64,000 nucleotides of DNA from Streptomyces sp. WM6386. GTDB taxonomy: Bacteria; Actinomycetota; Actinomycetes; Streptomycetales; Streptomycetaceae. Below the pieces are notes generated by a model, which searched no databases, was not told where the DNA came from, and worked only from the letters and a program-made list of their open reading frames with translations. Position numbers and translations under genes: made by a program. Numbering within the stretch: position 1 is the first letter of the stretch; every line of letters starts with the position of its first letter. The DNA lies in the NCBI RefSeq assembly GCF_000972385.1, contig NZ_JXTE01000002.1, forward strand, positions 62,001-126,000. Direction: 5' to 3'. Positions 25,112 to 35,971 of the stretch are shown one piece after another.

Positions 25112-26245
25112 TTACTTACGAGCTCGAATTGAGGAGAAGCTCCCTTTGGCCTTCTCAAGTTCATCGAAACCGATACCTGAAGGAAGGCCTTTGATCTCGG
25201 ACAGCACCGCAACGGAAAGTTGTTCGATCCGCAAGCCTTCAGAACGGGACAGATCCACGTCTTTGAGCATGGCACTCGAAAGGTCAGCGTCGTGAAACTC
25301 AGCGGACGGCACTTGGGTGTGAAGGAAGGCAGCGCCCTGCAGGTTGGATTCCCTCAGCCGAGCCCGCTCCATATTGGCGTAAGAGAAGACAGCATTCCTT
25401 GCGTCCGCCTGCCATAGCGCGGTTTCCTCCATACCAGCCTGGTAGAAGATCGCACCACTGAGCTGTGTGAAGGAGAAGTCGGCCATGTGAAGTGCAGCGC
25501 CCTGGAACACCGCATCCCTCAGAGAGGCTCGAGCGAAGTGAGCCCGCTGCAAGCGGGCGCCCCTCAGGTCGACCTGATCGAGCTTGGCATCGCTCAAGTC
25601 CGCACCACGGAGATCTGTGTGACGAAGGTTGATACATGAGGGGCCGTCACCATGGATCGGTCGCCGCCCAAGGACAGTGAGCGCAGCCTGTACGTCCTCG
25701 TCAGGCTTGATGCCCTTCTCATCAGCGCCCTCCTCGTTCCCAGCGGCGGCACGCTCTCGGACAAAGGCGGCCAGCACTTCGACGACGGTTGCGTGATCTT
25801 TCTTGGAGTCCCTCATGATTCGTTCTAGCGCGTAGATGCCGCCGAGTCGTTCCGTGAGGTTCTCGGACGCCAGCAGCTTGATCGCCTCAACGTACCTTTC
25901 CGTGACCTGGCCTTCACGGATTAGTTCAGACTGTTCTTGATCACGGACCCTCGTATGCTCAAACTGCTCCTGAACTTGCTCGTATTGACGCAGGCCCAAG
26001 ACGTGGTTGCGATGCGTGTAGTAAAGACTGACAGCCGCTACCGCTCCCACACCGAGCGCAACGAGCATGGTGCGGAACCCGGTGATGACGACGCCATCAG
26101 CAGGTTGAAGGTCCCTGCTGCGGAGGTGGGATCCATCGACCCACCAGGGGCCGTGCCACAGCAGGAGGACGTACCCGGTAGCTGCCAGGGCAAGGGCCAC
26201 GGTGAAGGCGATCCGCTTCATCTTCGACTTCATGCGGAGCAGCAT
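25112..26245 (-). CDS. Membrane-anchored pentapeptide-repeat protein
   Basis: About 377 residues. Two membrane helices near the N terminus (IAFTVALALAATGYVLLLW and a second around VALGVGAVAAVSLYY) are followed by a coiled-coil-like region (QYEQVQEQFEHTRVRDQEQS), a helical module with RYVEAIKLLASENLTERLGGIYALERI, then a right-handed pentapeptide-repeat helix (A(D/N)LxG-type repeats). The ERLGGIYALERI motif before pentapeptides is common in actinomycete proteins of unknown role. Codon use is visibly less GC-rich than neighbours, suggesting transfer. The longer upstream start falls inside the thiC terminator; this ATG or one 12 bases later is likely. Function unknown. Confidence 0.8.
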   Translation of the reverse strand: MLLRMKSKMKRIAFTVALALAATGYVLLLWHGPWWVDGSHLRSRDLQPADGVVITGFRTMLVALGVGAVAAVSLYYTHRNHVLGLRQYEQVQEQFEHTRVRDQEQSELIREGQVTERYVEAIKLLASENLTERLGGIYALERIMRDSKKDHATVVEVLAAFVRERAAAGNEEGADEKGIKPDEDVQAALTVLGRRPIHGDGPSCINLRHTDLRGADLSDAKLDQVDLRGARLQRAHFARASLRDAVFQGAALHMADFSFTQLSGAIFYQAGMEETALWQADARNAVFSYANMERARLRESNLQGAAFLHTQVPSAEFHDADLSSAMLKDVDLSRSEGLRIEQLSVAVLSEIKGLPSGIGFDELEKAKGSFSSIRARK

Positions 26246-26312
26246 GACCCTTGCCGCTTCCTCCAGCCTCCGAACAGTGGAGTTCAGAGCAGAAGTTGAG
26301 GTCGGGGAGGCC

Positions 26313-26372
26313 CGGTGGTCTGCTCTCTGGTCGGCCAGCTGTAAGACCGACCAGAGAGCACGGACCACCGGC
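26313..26372 (-). terminator. thiC terminator
   Basis: Long inverted repeat: CCGGTGGTC plus TGCTCTCTGGTCGG on the left pairs with 26348-26372 across a 12-base loop, with only a two-base bulge. It lies 9 bases past the thiC stop and separates thiC from the pentapeptide gene. Confidence 0.85.
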
Positions 26373-26380
26373 AGGTGAGC

Positions 26381-28374
<1,994 letters not shown>

Positions 28375-28457
28375 GCGTGTACAAAGGTGCCCCCACGCTA
28401 GCGTCAATTCGGGCGCGGTGAACAGAGGGCCCCTGTCGTTCTTGCGATGATCGGTCG

Positions 28458-30128
28458 GTGACCACGACACATCAGCCCCCCTTCCCACCGCCCGAGCCTC
28501 CTCGCAGGCCCGGCTCCGGAAACGGGTTCGGCAACGGCCCCGGACCCGCCGACGGGCAGGGTGCCGGGTACGGCCCGGGCCCGGGCTCCGGCGACTGGCA
28601 CGAGCGCGGAAACGGCACCGGTGACGGGTTCGGACAGGAGCCCGGATCGGGCGGCCGGTTCGAGCAGGGGCCTGGTATCACCGGCGGCCACGAGCACGAC
28701 GCCGGTGGCGGACACGGGCATGGGCACGGCCCCGGTTCCGGTGGCGGGGGCACCGGCGGTGGCGGCGGTGGCGGCGGCGGACACGGTCACAGCCACAGTC
28801 ACGGCCCGGCGGCCCCCGTCTCCAAGCATCTGCGCAAGGTCATCGCCGCGATCCTCATCCCCTTCGGCGTCGCCGTGATCGTCGGGCTCGCCGTGCTGTG
28901 GCCCGGGGGCGCGCCGGGTCATGAGCGCACCGGCGTCGGCTTCGACCGGCAGACCCAGCAGGCCACGGTCACCAAGGTCGTGAGCGTGAGCTGCAAGTCG
29001 GTCAACGCCTCGGGCGAGACACCGACCGGCGACACCTCCACCGCCGAGGGCTCCTCCGCCCAGCAGCAGGCCGACGGCGACTGCAAGAAGGCGACGATCC
29101 GCGTCGACACCGGCGACGACAAGGGCCGTACGTTCACCGAGATCGTGCAGCCGGACCAGTCACGCCAGTTGCACCAGGGCGAGAAGGTCGTGGTCGCCTA
29201 CGAGCCCTCCGCCCCCAAGGACCTGCAGTACTCGGTCACCGACGTGAACCGCAGGTTCCCCATGGCGTTGCTCGCCGGCATCTTCGCACTCGCCGTCGTG
29301 GTCGTCGGGCGGTTGCGGGGCGTCATGGCGCTGGTCGCGCTGGCCATCAGCTTCATGATCCTGAACTTCTTCATCCTGCCCGCGATCCTGCAGGGCTCGA
29401 ACCCGCTGGTCGTGGCCGTGGTCGGGGCGAGCGCCATCATGCTGATCGCCCTGTATCTGTGCCACGGACTGTCGGCGAGAACCTCCGTCGCGGTGCTCGG
29501 CACGCTGATCTCGCTGCTGCTGATCGGTGTGCTCGGCTCGCTGTTCATCGGCTGGGCCGCGCTCACCGGCAACACGGACGACAACACCGGCCTGATCCAC
29601 GGCCTGTACCCATCGATCGACATGAGCGGTCTGTTGCTCGCCGGCGTCATCATCGGTTCGCTCGGTGTCCTCGACGATGTGACGGTCACCCAGACTTCGG
29701 CGGTCTGGGAGTTGCACGAGGCCAATCCGTCGATGGGCTGGCGCGATCTGTACCGTGCGGGCATCCGCATCGGCCGTGACCACATCGCGTCTGTCGTCAA
29801 CACGCTCGTCCTCGCCTACGCGGGCGCCGCCCTGCCGCTGCTGCTGCTCTTCTCCATCGCGCAGAGCAGCGTGGGGACGGTCGCCAACAGCGAGCTCGTC
29901 GCCGAGGAGATCGTGCGCACGCTGGTCGGATCGATCGGCCTGGTCGCGTCCGTGCCGGTGACGACCGCCCTCGCGGCCCTGGTGGTGTCGGCCGACCGGC
30001 CCGCGCTCCCGGGCTCCGGGACGGCGCCGGTGGGCGGGCGGCCGGCTCCGGCGGGAGCCCAGTCGATGTCGGCGGGCACACAGCCGACCGCGGCACGAGG
30101 TGGGCGCGGGCGGCGGCGCAAGCGCTGA
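28458..30128 (+). CDS. YibE/F family membrane protein
   Basis: A 556-residue protein. Residues 1-115 are very rich in Gly, Pro and His (HEHDAGGGHGHGHGPG, HGHSHSHGP), which looks metal-binding. One membrane helix follows (VIAAILIPFGVAVIVGLAVL), then an extracytoplasmic domain of about 120 residues with two cysteines (SCKS, DCKK), then about seven helices of the YibE/F family with GSLGVLDDVTVTQTSAVWEL. YibE/F proteins are multipass membrane proteins of unsettled function. The C terminus is a short basic Ala/Gly/Pro tail. GTG start; a terminator follows. Confidence 0.88.
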   Translation: MTTTHQPPFPPPEPPRRPGSGNGFGNGPGPADGQGAGYGPGPGSGDWHERGNGTGDGFGQEPGSGGRFEQGPGITGGHEHDAGGGHGHGHGPGSGGGGTGGGGGGGGGHGHSHSHGPAAPVSKHLRKVIAAILIPFGVAVIVGLAVLWPGGAPGHERTGVGFDRQTQQATVTKVVSVSCKSVNASGETPTGDTSTAEGSSAQQQADGDCKKATIRVDTGDDKGRTFTEIVQPDQSRQLHQGEKVVVAYEPSAPKDLQYSVTDVNRRFPMALLAGIFALAVVVVGRLRGVMALVALAISFMILNFFILPAILQGSNPLVVAVVGASAIMLIALYLCHGLSARTSVAVLGTLISLLLIGVLGSLFIGWAALTGNTDDNTGLIHGLYPSIDMSGLLLAGVIIGSLGVLDDVTVTQTSAVWELHEANPSMGWRDLYRAGIRIGRDHIASVVNTLVLAYAGAALPLLLLFSIAQSSVGTVANSELVAEEIVRTLVGSIGLVASVPVTTALAALVVSADRPALPGSGTAPVGGRPAPAGAQSMSAGTQPTAARGGRGRRRKR

Positions 30129-30141
30129 CGCGTGCATCTGC

Positions 30142-30181
30142 TGTCACAGGGGCTGTACGGCGCCGTACAGCCCCTGTGACA
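30142..30181. terminator. 40-bp perfect palindrome, bidirectional terminator
   Basis: TGTCACAGGGGCTGTACGGC and its exact reverse complement, back to back, 13 bases after the YibE/F stop. It separates the YibE/F gene from the convergent ssgA. Confidence 0.88.
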
Positions 30182-30269
30182 TGCCCCGGGCCCCGCTTGG
30201 AGGAGAAGCGTTCCTGCACGAGCCCCACGCCCGTGCTGAAGCGTTACGCCCCCCCATGGCCGTGACGCT

Positions 30270-30707
30270 TCAGCCCGCGCTCTGTTCCTCCGCCAGAATC
30301 CGGTCCAGGGCCTCCTCAAGGTGGGCGTCGAAGTCGGCGAGCGCCCCCTCCTGGCCCAGCGGCACCAGCTTGTCGGTGCGGTCGAGGAAGGCGATGAGCG
30401 GCGCCGCCGAGGAGCGGAACAGCGCCTGGTCGACGCCGACCTGAAGGCGGATCAGGACCTCACCCAGCGTGTCCGCCTCCGCCGGCGCGATGCGCACATC
30501 CCCGTCCCCGCACGGCCGCCCCACGCCGTCGATCAGCAACTCACGCCCGAAAGCCCAGGTCACCGGCGCATCACCGGGCAGATGGAAGGTGAGCCGCACG
30601 GCGTAGGGATCGCAGGTCTCGTAGCGCAGCTCCACCGGGATACGGAAGGCGAGCTCCTCGGACACGAGAAAGCTCATCATGACCTCTGCCTGTACGGACT
30701 CACCCAT
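30270..30707 (-). CDS. ssgA: Sporulation/cell division protein SsgA
   Basis: A 145-residue SsgA-like protein. The sequence MMSFLVSEELAFRIPVELRY, VRLTFHLPGDAPVTWAFGREL and VPLGQEGALADFDAHLEEAL is characteristic of SsgA itself. SsgA marks septation and germination sites and, through SsgB, promotes FtsZ recruitment during sporulation-specific division. Its partner regulator gene ssgR lies 99 bases upstream in the same direction, the conserved arrangement. The longer start (MGESVQAEV) is used because GGGG lies 6 bases upstream; a start at MSFLV with AGAGG upstream is possible and would remove 10 residues. Confidence 0.94.
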   Translation of the reverse strand: MGESVQAEVMMSFLVSEELAFRIPVELRYETCDPYAVRLTFHLPGDAPVTWAFGRELLIDGVGRPCGDGDVRIAPAEADTLGEVLIRLQVGVDQALFRSSAAPLIAFLDRTDKLVPLGQEGALADFDAHLEEALDRILAEEQSAG

Positions 30708-30806
30708 CGTCTACCCCGTCATCTGCCGTCGACTGGCCGGGAATGATCCCTCTGACTGTGGTGGAAGTTTGCTGAACGTACACGGGAGATCACAAGGAGT
30801 GAGTTT

Positions 30807-31754
30807 TCAGATACTGATAGAGATCGCAAGCGACCCGAGGAGGCGTCCGATCTCGCTCTGCAGCTGACGGGTGGCGGCCGCCAGCCGGTCGGCCTGGTGG
30901 GCGGGCAGCGAAATGGCCATCGTCGCGGCAGTGGTGCCCATGGTGATCGGAATCGCCGCGCAGACCGTACCCAGCGCGTACTCCTGCCGTTCGAAGACCG
31001 GTTCCATCCGCCGCGTCCGGTCCAGACGCCGCAACAGCGTGTGGCTGTCCCGCACGGTGTACGGGGTGATGGCCTGTACGGGGTAGCGGTCCAGGTGGTC
31101 GCGGCGGGCATCCTCGTCGAGCTGGGAGAGCAGGCACTGGCCGATGGCATGCGCGTGCGCCGTCTCGCGGAAGTCGGCCCATTCCTCGACCGCCGGGTTG
31201 CCCGGGGTGTCGGAGACGCACATGACCTCGATCTCGCCGTCCCGGTAGATCGCGTAATACACGGGTACGCCGATGGCGTCGCGCCAGTGGGCCAGTGTCT
31301 CGGCGATCGTGCTGCGACGTTTCTCCTGTGCTCCGCTGCTGCTCAGCCGTTCGGCCGCCTCGCCGAGGAAGAACAGGCCCTTGTCCCTGCGCAGATAACC
31401 CTCGTGGACCAGGGTGCGCAGCAGGTGGTAGGCCGTGGGCAGGGCGAGGCCGGTCTCGCGGGCCAGTTGTTTGGCGGGGGCGCCGTGTTCGTGCTCGGCG
31501 ACGGATTCCAGCAGGCGCATCGCGCGCTGGACGGAGCCGATGAGGGTCGTGGAGTGCGGTGACTCCGGGGGGTCGGCAGATACCGCTCTCGGTGCCGGGT
31601 TCGATGCCGGTGCCGGGGGTGTCCCCGGGCGGGACCGGCTCGTGGCTGCGGGCTGCTCCGGCGGCCGGAGCCGGGACTCCGGCGAAGGGACCGCCGCCCG
31701 GACCGGTGCGGGGGCTGCGAGGCGTTCTGCGGGTGCGGTGTCAACCGTGGCCAA
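30807..31754 (-). CDS. ssgR: IclR-family activator SsgR
   Basis: A 315-residue IclR regulator. After a Pro/Ala-rich N-terminal extension of about 68 residues comes a winged helix (IGSVQRAMRLLESVAEHEHG, then LPTAYHLLRTLVHEGYL) and the effector domain. Position directly upstream of ssgA identifies it as SsgR, the activator of ssgA in S. coelicolor. The length of the N-terminal extension depends on the start; starts downstream in frame would shorten it without touching the DNA-binding domain. Confidence 0.9.
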   Translation of the reverse strand: MATVDTAPAERLAAPAPVRAAVPSPESRLRPPEQPAATSRSRPGTPPAPASNPAPRAVSADPPESPHSTTLIGSVQRAMRLLESVAEHEHGAPAKQLARETGLALPTAYHLLRTLVHEGYLRRDKGLFFLGEAAERLSSSGAQEKRRSTIAETLAHWRDAIGVPVYYAIYRDGEIEVMCVSDTPGNPAVEEWADFRETAHAHAIGQCLLSQLDEDARRDHLDRYPVQAITPYTVRDSHTLLRRLDRTRRMEPVFERQEYALGTVCAAIPITMGTTAATMAISLPAHQADRLAAATRQLQSEIGRLLGSLAISISI

Positions 31755-31964
31755 GGGTCACTCCCGAAGCGCGAGGGGGCCGCCCGTGCGGGGGGACACG
31801 GGAGGGGGTGTGCGCCGCTCGCGGGGGATCGTCCCCGCGTCGAATTCCGGACTTTAACCGTCCGCCACCGCTCGCACTCGACCTGTACCGAAACTTCCCT
31901 CGCCCGAGGGAACCGGCGATTCCTGTTACCGATCACCGGTGCCGCTCGCCGGTTGCCGCACGCG

Positions 31965-32177
31965 TCACCAGTCGCCGCGTGACGAGGAGCTCGACGTGAA
32001 CTTCCGCACCACGTAGATCAGTCCGCCGACCAGGGCCACGAAGACCAGCAGCTTGAAGAGCAGTCCGATGACGAACCCGACGACGCTGGCTATCAGCCCG
32101 CCGAACACGACCAGCGCGATGACCGGCACCGCGATCCACTTCACCCACCAGGGCAGTCCCGCGAAGAAATCTCCCAT
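31965..32177 (-). CDS. Small membrane protein, DUF5326 family
   Basis: 70 residues: FFAGLPWWVKWIAVPVIALV opens the first helix, followed by VVGFVIGLLFKLLVFVALVGGLIYVV as one or two more helices, and a short polar Ser/Arg tail. It is a tiny hydrophobic protein widely found in Streptomyces at this position. Function unknown. The 210 bases between it and ssgR hold no other gene that I can see. Confidence 0.82.
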   Translation of the reverse strand: MGDFFAGLPWWVKWIAVPVIALVVFGGLIASVVGFVIGLLFKLLVFVALVGGLIYVVRKFTSSSSSRGDW

Positions 32178-32358
32178 TGCTCTCGTCCTTACCTCTCCGC
32201 CCGTCGCTCGTGCCGGGTCCGGTCGAAGACCCGGGCTCGTGATGCCGGATCCTTCTGATGTCCTGCACCCGATGCTAGGGCGGGGAGGGGCCTCGGCGGG
32301 GGCCTCGCACCCCTTGTCCTCCCCTGACTGATCCCCTAGGGAATCCCGGGGTGTCGGG

Positions 32359-32676
32359 TCAGCTCTCGGGCGGAGAGAACACCACGAGGACCCGCAGGTC
32401 CTCGCTGATGTGGTGGAACTTGTGGGCGACGCCGGCCGGTACGTAGACCACGCTGCCGCGCGCGACCTGGGTGGTCTCCATGCCGACGGTGATCGCTGCG
32501 CGGCCGCTCACAACGAAGTAGACCTCGTCCTGGTTGTGCGGCTTCTGTGGATCCTGCTCACCGGCGTCCAGCGCGTACAGCCCGACCGACATGTGCCGCT
32601 CACGCAGAAACTGCAGGTAGGCGCCCTCGTTGGCGGCGCGTTCCGCCTCCAGTTCGTCCAGCCGGAATGCCTTCAT
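32359..32676 (-). CDS. Cupin domain protein
   Basis: A 105-residue single-domain cupin. Metal-binding residues are seen in KPHNQDEVYFVVSG (H, E) and GVAHKFHHI (H), the two cupin motifs. Small cupins of this kind bind a divalent metal and may be dioxygenases, isomerases or sensors. No partner enzyme is adjacent, so the role is unknown. It is divergent from the holin-like gene, with 60 bases between starts. Confidence 0.88.
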   Translation of the reverse strand: MKAFRLDELEAERAANEGAYLQFLRERHMSVGLYALDAGEQDPQKPHNQDEVYFVVSGRAAITVGMETTQVARGSVVYVPAGVAHKFHHISEDLRVLVVFSPPES

Positions 32677-32736
32677 CGCCCTCGTCCGCCCTCGTCACAC
32701 TGCTGATCGTCGACCTCTTCTGCCACGATCAGACAC

Positions 32737-33114
32737 ATGAAGAATTTCGTAGTCAAGACGATCGCCAACGCGGGCGCCCTGGCGGTCGCCGTCTGGCTGC
32801 TGGACAAGATCACCCTGACCGGTGACAGCACGGGCAAGAAGATCGCCACCCTGATCCTCGTCGCGCTGATCTTCGGCATTGTGAACTTCCTGGTCAAGCC
32901 GGTCGTAAAGCTCCTCAGCCTCCCGCTGCTGATCCTGACCCTCGGTCTGTTCACCCTGGTCGTCAACGCGCTGATGCTGCTGCTGACCTCGTGGCTGGCT
33001 GACAAGGTCGACCTGAGCTTCCACGTCGAAGGCTTCTGGACCGCGGTGCTCGGCGGCCTGATCATCTCGCTCGTGTCCTGGGCGCTCAACGTCGTCCTGC
33101 CCGACGGGGACTGA
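32737..33114 (+). CDS. Phage holin family (superfamily IV, YvlD-like) membrane protein
   Basis: 125 residues with four membrane helices (NAGALAVAVWLLDKI; TLILVALIFGIVNFLVKPVV; LLSLPLLILTLGLFTLVVNALMLLL; TAVLGGLIISLVSWALNVVL). The IVNFLVKPV and LTLGLFTLVVNALMLLL pattern is the YvlD/holin-superfamily IV signature. Despite the name, these are housekeeping membrane proteins, not phage genes. It is seven bases upstream of ptpA in the same direction. Confidence 0.88.
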   Translation: MKNFVVKTIANAGALAVAVWLLDKITLTGDSTGKKIATLILVALIFGIVNFLVKPVVKLLSLPLLILTLGLFTLVVNALMLLLTSWLADKVDLSFHVEGFWTAVLGGLIISLVSWALNVVLPDGD

Positions 33115-33121
33115 GCCCCTC

Positions 33122-33613
33122 GTGACGTACCGCGTCTGCTTCGTCTGCACCGGCAACATCTGCCGCTCGCCGATGGCCGAGTCCGTCTTCCGCGCCCACG
33201 TGGCGGAGGACGGGCTCGACGGCCGGGTCGAGGTCGACAGCGCCGGCACGGGCGGCTGGCACGAGGGCGACGGCGCCGACCCGCGCACCGTGTCGGTCCT
33301 CGATGCGCACGGCTACGACGGCGCCCACACGGCCCGCCAGTTCCAGCCGTCGTGGTTCTCCCGCCTGGATCTGGTCATCGCCCTCGACCACGGCCATCTC
33401 AAGGCCCTGCGCCGCCTCGCGCCCACCCCGCAGGACGCGGCGAAGGTGCGGCTCCTGCGCTCCTACGACCCGTCCGCGGGCGACGACCTCGACGTACCGG
33501 ACCCCTATTACGGGGGGATGGACGGCTTCGAGGAGTGCCTTGAGATGGTGGAGGCGGCGAGCGAGGGTCTGCTCGCCGCGGTACGCGAGGACGTGGAAGG
33601 ACGAGTGGCATGA
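33122..33613 (+). CDS. ptpA: Low-molecular-weight protein tyrosine phosphatase PtpA
   Basis: A 163-residue LMW phosphatase. The active-site loop CTGNICRS (C-x5-R) is near the N terminus and the general-acid Asp is in the late DPYYG loop. S. coelicolor PtpA dephosphorylates tyrosine and influences antibiotic production and catabolism (from the literature as I recall it). GTG start. Its stop overlaps the ATG of the next gene (ATGA), so the two are translationally coupled. Confidence 0.93.
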   Translation: MTYRVCFVCTGNICRSPMAESVFRAHVAEDGLDGRVEVDSAGTGGWHEGDGADPRTVSVLDAHGYDGAHTARQFQPSWFSRLDLVIALDHGHLKALRRLAPTPQDAAKVRLLRSYDPSAGDDLDVPDPYYGGMDGFEECLEMVEAASEGLLAAVREDVEGRVA

Positions 33614-34749
33614 GCGAGTCGACCGGGAGCAACGGCGAGGGCACGCGCGCAGTACGGGCGGGACTGCCCGAGCCGGTCAGGAACGAACCCACCCTGCCCG
33701 GCCCGGCCTTCGCCGCCCACTTCCATCTGCCGGGCGAGGTGGGCGGCCCGTACACCTACGGCCGGGACGAGAACCCCACCTGGACCCTCCTGGAGCGCGC
33801 CATCGGCGAGCTGGAGGCGCCCGGGCAGGTCGGCTTGCAGACGCTCGTTTTCGCGTCGGGTATGGCCGCCATCTCCTCGGTGCTCTTCTCCCAGCTGCGT
33901 GCCGGGGAGACGGTCGTCCTGCCGAACGACGGCTACCAGGTGCTGCCCCTGGTGCGCGCGCAGCTCGAGGCGTACGGCATCGAGGTGCGGACCGCGCCGA
34001 CCGGCGGCGACGCCCAGCTGGAGGTGCTGGACGGCGCGAAGCTGCTGTGGATCGAGACGCCGTCGAACCCCGGGCTCGATGTGTGCGACATCCGGCGGCT
34101 CGTCGAGGCGGCACACACGCGTGGCGCCCTCGTCGCCGTCGACAACACCCTCGCGACGCCGCTCGGACAGCGCCCCCTGGAGCTCGGCGCCGACTTCTCG
34201 GTGGCCAGCGGCACCAAGCAGCTCACGGGGCACGGAGACGTCCTGCTGGGATACGTCACCGGCCGCGACGGCGAGGCGATGACCGCCGTACGACGCTGGC
34301 GCAAGATCGTCGGGGCGATCCCGGGCCCCATGGAGGCCTGGCTCGCGCACCGCTCGATCGCCACGCTCCAGCTGCGGGTCGACCGGCAGAACGCGACCGC
34401 GCTCGTGCTCGCCGAGGCCCTGAAGGGGCGGCCGGACGTCACGGGGCTGCGGTATCCGGGACTGCCCGACGATCCCTCGCACAAGGTCGCCTCGCAGCAG
34501 ATGCGGCGCTACGGGTGCGTGGTCTCCTTCACGCTGCCTTCGCGGGAGCGTGCCGAGCGTTTCCTCGACGCGCTGCGGCTCGTGGACGACGCGACGAGCT
34601 TCGGCGGAGTGCGTTCCACGGCCGAGCGGCGTGGCCGCTGGGGCGGGGACGCCGTGCCGGACGGCTTCGTCCGCTTCTCGGTCGGCGCCGAGGATCCGGA
34701 GGATCTGGTGGCGGATGTGCTGCGTGCGCTGGACGAGTCGGCGCGCTGA
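33610..34749 (+). CDS. Cystathionine gamma-lyase / trans-sulfuration enzyme
   Basis: A 379-residue Cys/Met-metabolism PLP enzyme. Landmarks are FASGMAAISSVL, LWIETPSNPGLDVCDI, VDNTLATP and the PLP lysine in SGTKQLTGHGDVLLG. It should cleave cystathionine or a related thioether. Specificity among gamma-lyase, gamma-synthase and beta-lyase cannot be settled by eye; neighbours in Streptomyces are usually called cystathionine gamma-lyase. Overlaps the end of ptpA by four bases. Confidence 0.85.
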   Translation: MSESTGSNGEGTRAVRAGLPEPVRNEPTLPGPAFAAHFHLPGEVGGPYTYGRDENPTWTLLERAIGELEAPGQVGLQTLVFASGMAAISSVLFSQLRAGETVVLPNDGYQVLPLVRAQLEAYGIEVRTAPTGGDAQLEVLDGAKLLWIETPSNPGLDVCDIRRLVEAAHTRGALVAVDNTLATPLGQRPLELGADFSVASGTKQLTGHGDVLLGYVTGRDGEAMTAVRRWRKIVGAIPGPMEAWLAHRSIATLQLRVDRQNATALVLAEALKGRPDVTGLRYPGLPDDPSHKVASQQMRRYGCVVSFTLPSRERAERFLDALRLVDDATSFGGVRSTAERRGRWGGDAVPDGFVRFSVGAEDPEDLVADVLRALDESAR

Positions 34750-34791
34750 CACCGTCTTCTGCCCGTCCGTGGGTGTCCGGCTACGCACAAC

Positions 34792-34830
34792 GGACGGTCC
34801 GAGCCTCCCCCCTCGTGGCTCGGACCGTCC
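34792..34830 (+). terminator. Terminator after the cystathionine lyase gene
   Basis: 14-bp perfect stem GGACGGTCCGAGCC with an 11-base loop, 42 bases after the stop. Confidence 0.85.
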
Positions 34831-34909
34831 TCGGTTCTGCGCGCGAAGAACCGCGCAAGCAAGGCTAGTTGACTCTGTGTCAGTGTCCAATCACAGTAGC
34901 GACAGCGAC

Positions 34910-34927
34910 CTATCGACATATTTATAG
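34910..34927. promoter_or_regulatory. Candidate LysR operator
   Basis: CTATCGACATATTTATAG has the CTAT-N10-ATAG form typical of LysR binding sites. It lies 50 bases before the LysR gene in a locally A+T-rich patch, so it may be an autoregulatory site. Confidence 0.45.
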
Positions 34928-34977
34928 TTGGGCGCGGCCGGAGGGCCAGGAGCAGGCACTGAAGGGGAGGGCGCGGC

Positions 34978-35883
34978 ATGGATCTGGCCTTGTTGCGGAC
35001 CTTCGTGACCGTGCACCGGGCCGGCTCCTTCACTCGCGCCGCCGCGCTGCTCGGCCTCTCCCAACCGGCCGTGACCTCGCAGATCCGTACGCTGGAGCGG
35101 CAGTTGGGCCGCCCTCTGTTCCTGCGACAGGCCCGCGGGGTGACCCCGACGACCATCGGCGACGAGCTCGCCCACAAGGCTGCGCCGCATCTGGACGCCC
35201 TGGTGGAGATCACCGAGACCGGCCTCGACGACGAGTCCTCTTTACGAACCCTCCACCTCGCCGGGCCCCCCGAGTTCATCGCCGAACGGGCTCTGCCCGC
35301 GCTCACCGAGCTGACCGGCGAGGACGGCCAGGGCTTCGCGCTGCGGGCCTCCTTCGGGAACGCCGAGGAAACCCTGGAGGGGCTGGCCGCCGGGCATCAC
35401 GATCTGGCCATCACCACGGCCCGCCCACGCGGCTCACTGCTCACGGCGACTGCGCTCTGCGACGAAGTGCACGTCCTGGTCGCCTCCCCGCGCTGGGCGA
35501 AGCGGATCGGTGCCGGAACCCTGCGCCGCAAGGGAGCGCCCGCCCTGGAGGACCTCCCGGTGATCGAGGTGCACGAGTCTCTGCCGTTCGTCTCGCGCTA
35601 CTGGGCTGCCGTCTTCGACTCCCGCCCGGCGGCCCCCGGCACCGTCATCGTCCCCGACCTGCGCGCGGCGCTCGCCTGCGCGGCGGCGGGCGCCGGGCTC
35701 GCGGTGCTGCCCAGCTATTTGTGCGCGTCAGCCCTGGAGCGCGGCGATGTCGTCGCCCTGCACCATCCGGCGGTGCCGCCGCTGCGGACGTACTTCCTGG
35801 TGGTCCGTACCGGCACGCTGGCGATGCCACATATCGCGCGCGCTCACGACTGGCTGCTGCAGACGGCTACGGACTGGTGCTGA
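34978..35883 (+). CDS. LysR family regulator with a TTA codon
   Basis: A 301-residue LysR regulator. The N-terminal helix-turn-helix (LALLRTFVTVHRAGSFTRAA, then GLSQPAVTSQIRTLERQLG) is followed by an effector-binding domain. The Leu codon in DESSLRTL is TTA (35242-35244), so expression probably depends on the bldA tRNA and comes late in development. GGGGAGGG lies about 8 bases before the ATG. No divergent target gene sits next to it, since the neighbour to the left runs toward it, so its regulon is unknown apart from possible autoregulation. Confidence 0.9.
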   Translation: MDLALLRTFVTVHRAGSFTRAAALLGLSQPAVTSQIRTLERQLGRPLFLRQARGVTPTTIGDELAHKAAPHLDALVEITETGLDDESSLRTLHLAGPPEFIAERALPALTELTGEDGQGFALRASFGNAEETLEGLAAGHHDLAITTARPRGSLLTATALCDEVHVLVASPRWAKRIGAGTLRRKGAPALEDLPVIEVHESLPFVSRYWAAVFDSRPAAPGTVIVPDLRAALACAAAGAGLAVLPSYLCASALERGDVVALHHPAVPPLRTYFLVVRTGTLAMPHIARAHDWLLQTATDWC

Positions 35884-35936
35884 CCTGCGTTCTCCCTCCG
35901 GTCACCGGGTGAGCTCGGCCGATGACGGCCCGCGAT

Positions 35937-35950
35937 GTTTCACGTGGAAC
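35937..35950. promoter_or_regulatory. Near-parS site (one mismatch)
   Basis: GTTTCACGTGGAAC, one base off the consensus, in the gap before the Nudix gene. It may be a weaker ParB site. Confidence 0.6.
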
Positions 35951-35971
35951 CAACCGGGCCACATTTCACCC

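Noticed and set aside
26246..26368. Longer start for the pentapeptide-repeat protein
   Set aside because: It would begin inside the thiC terminator hairpin, and the extra residues resemble no protein domain.
32737..33114. Holin-family gene as sign of a prophage
   Set aside because: The YvlD-type family is a chromosomal membrane protein; no other phage genes are nearby.
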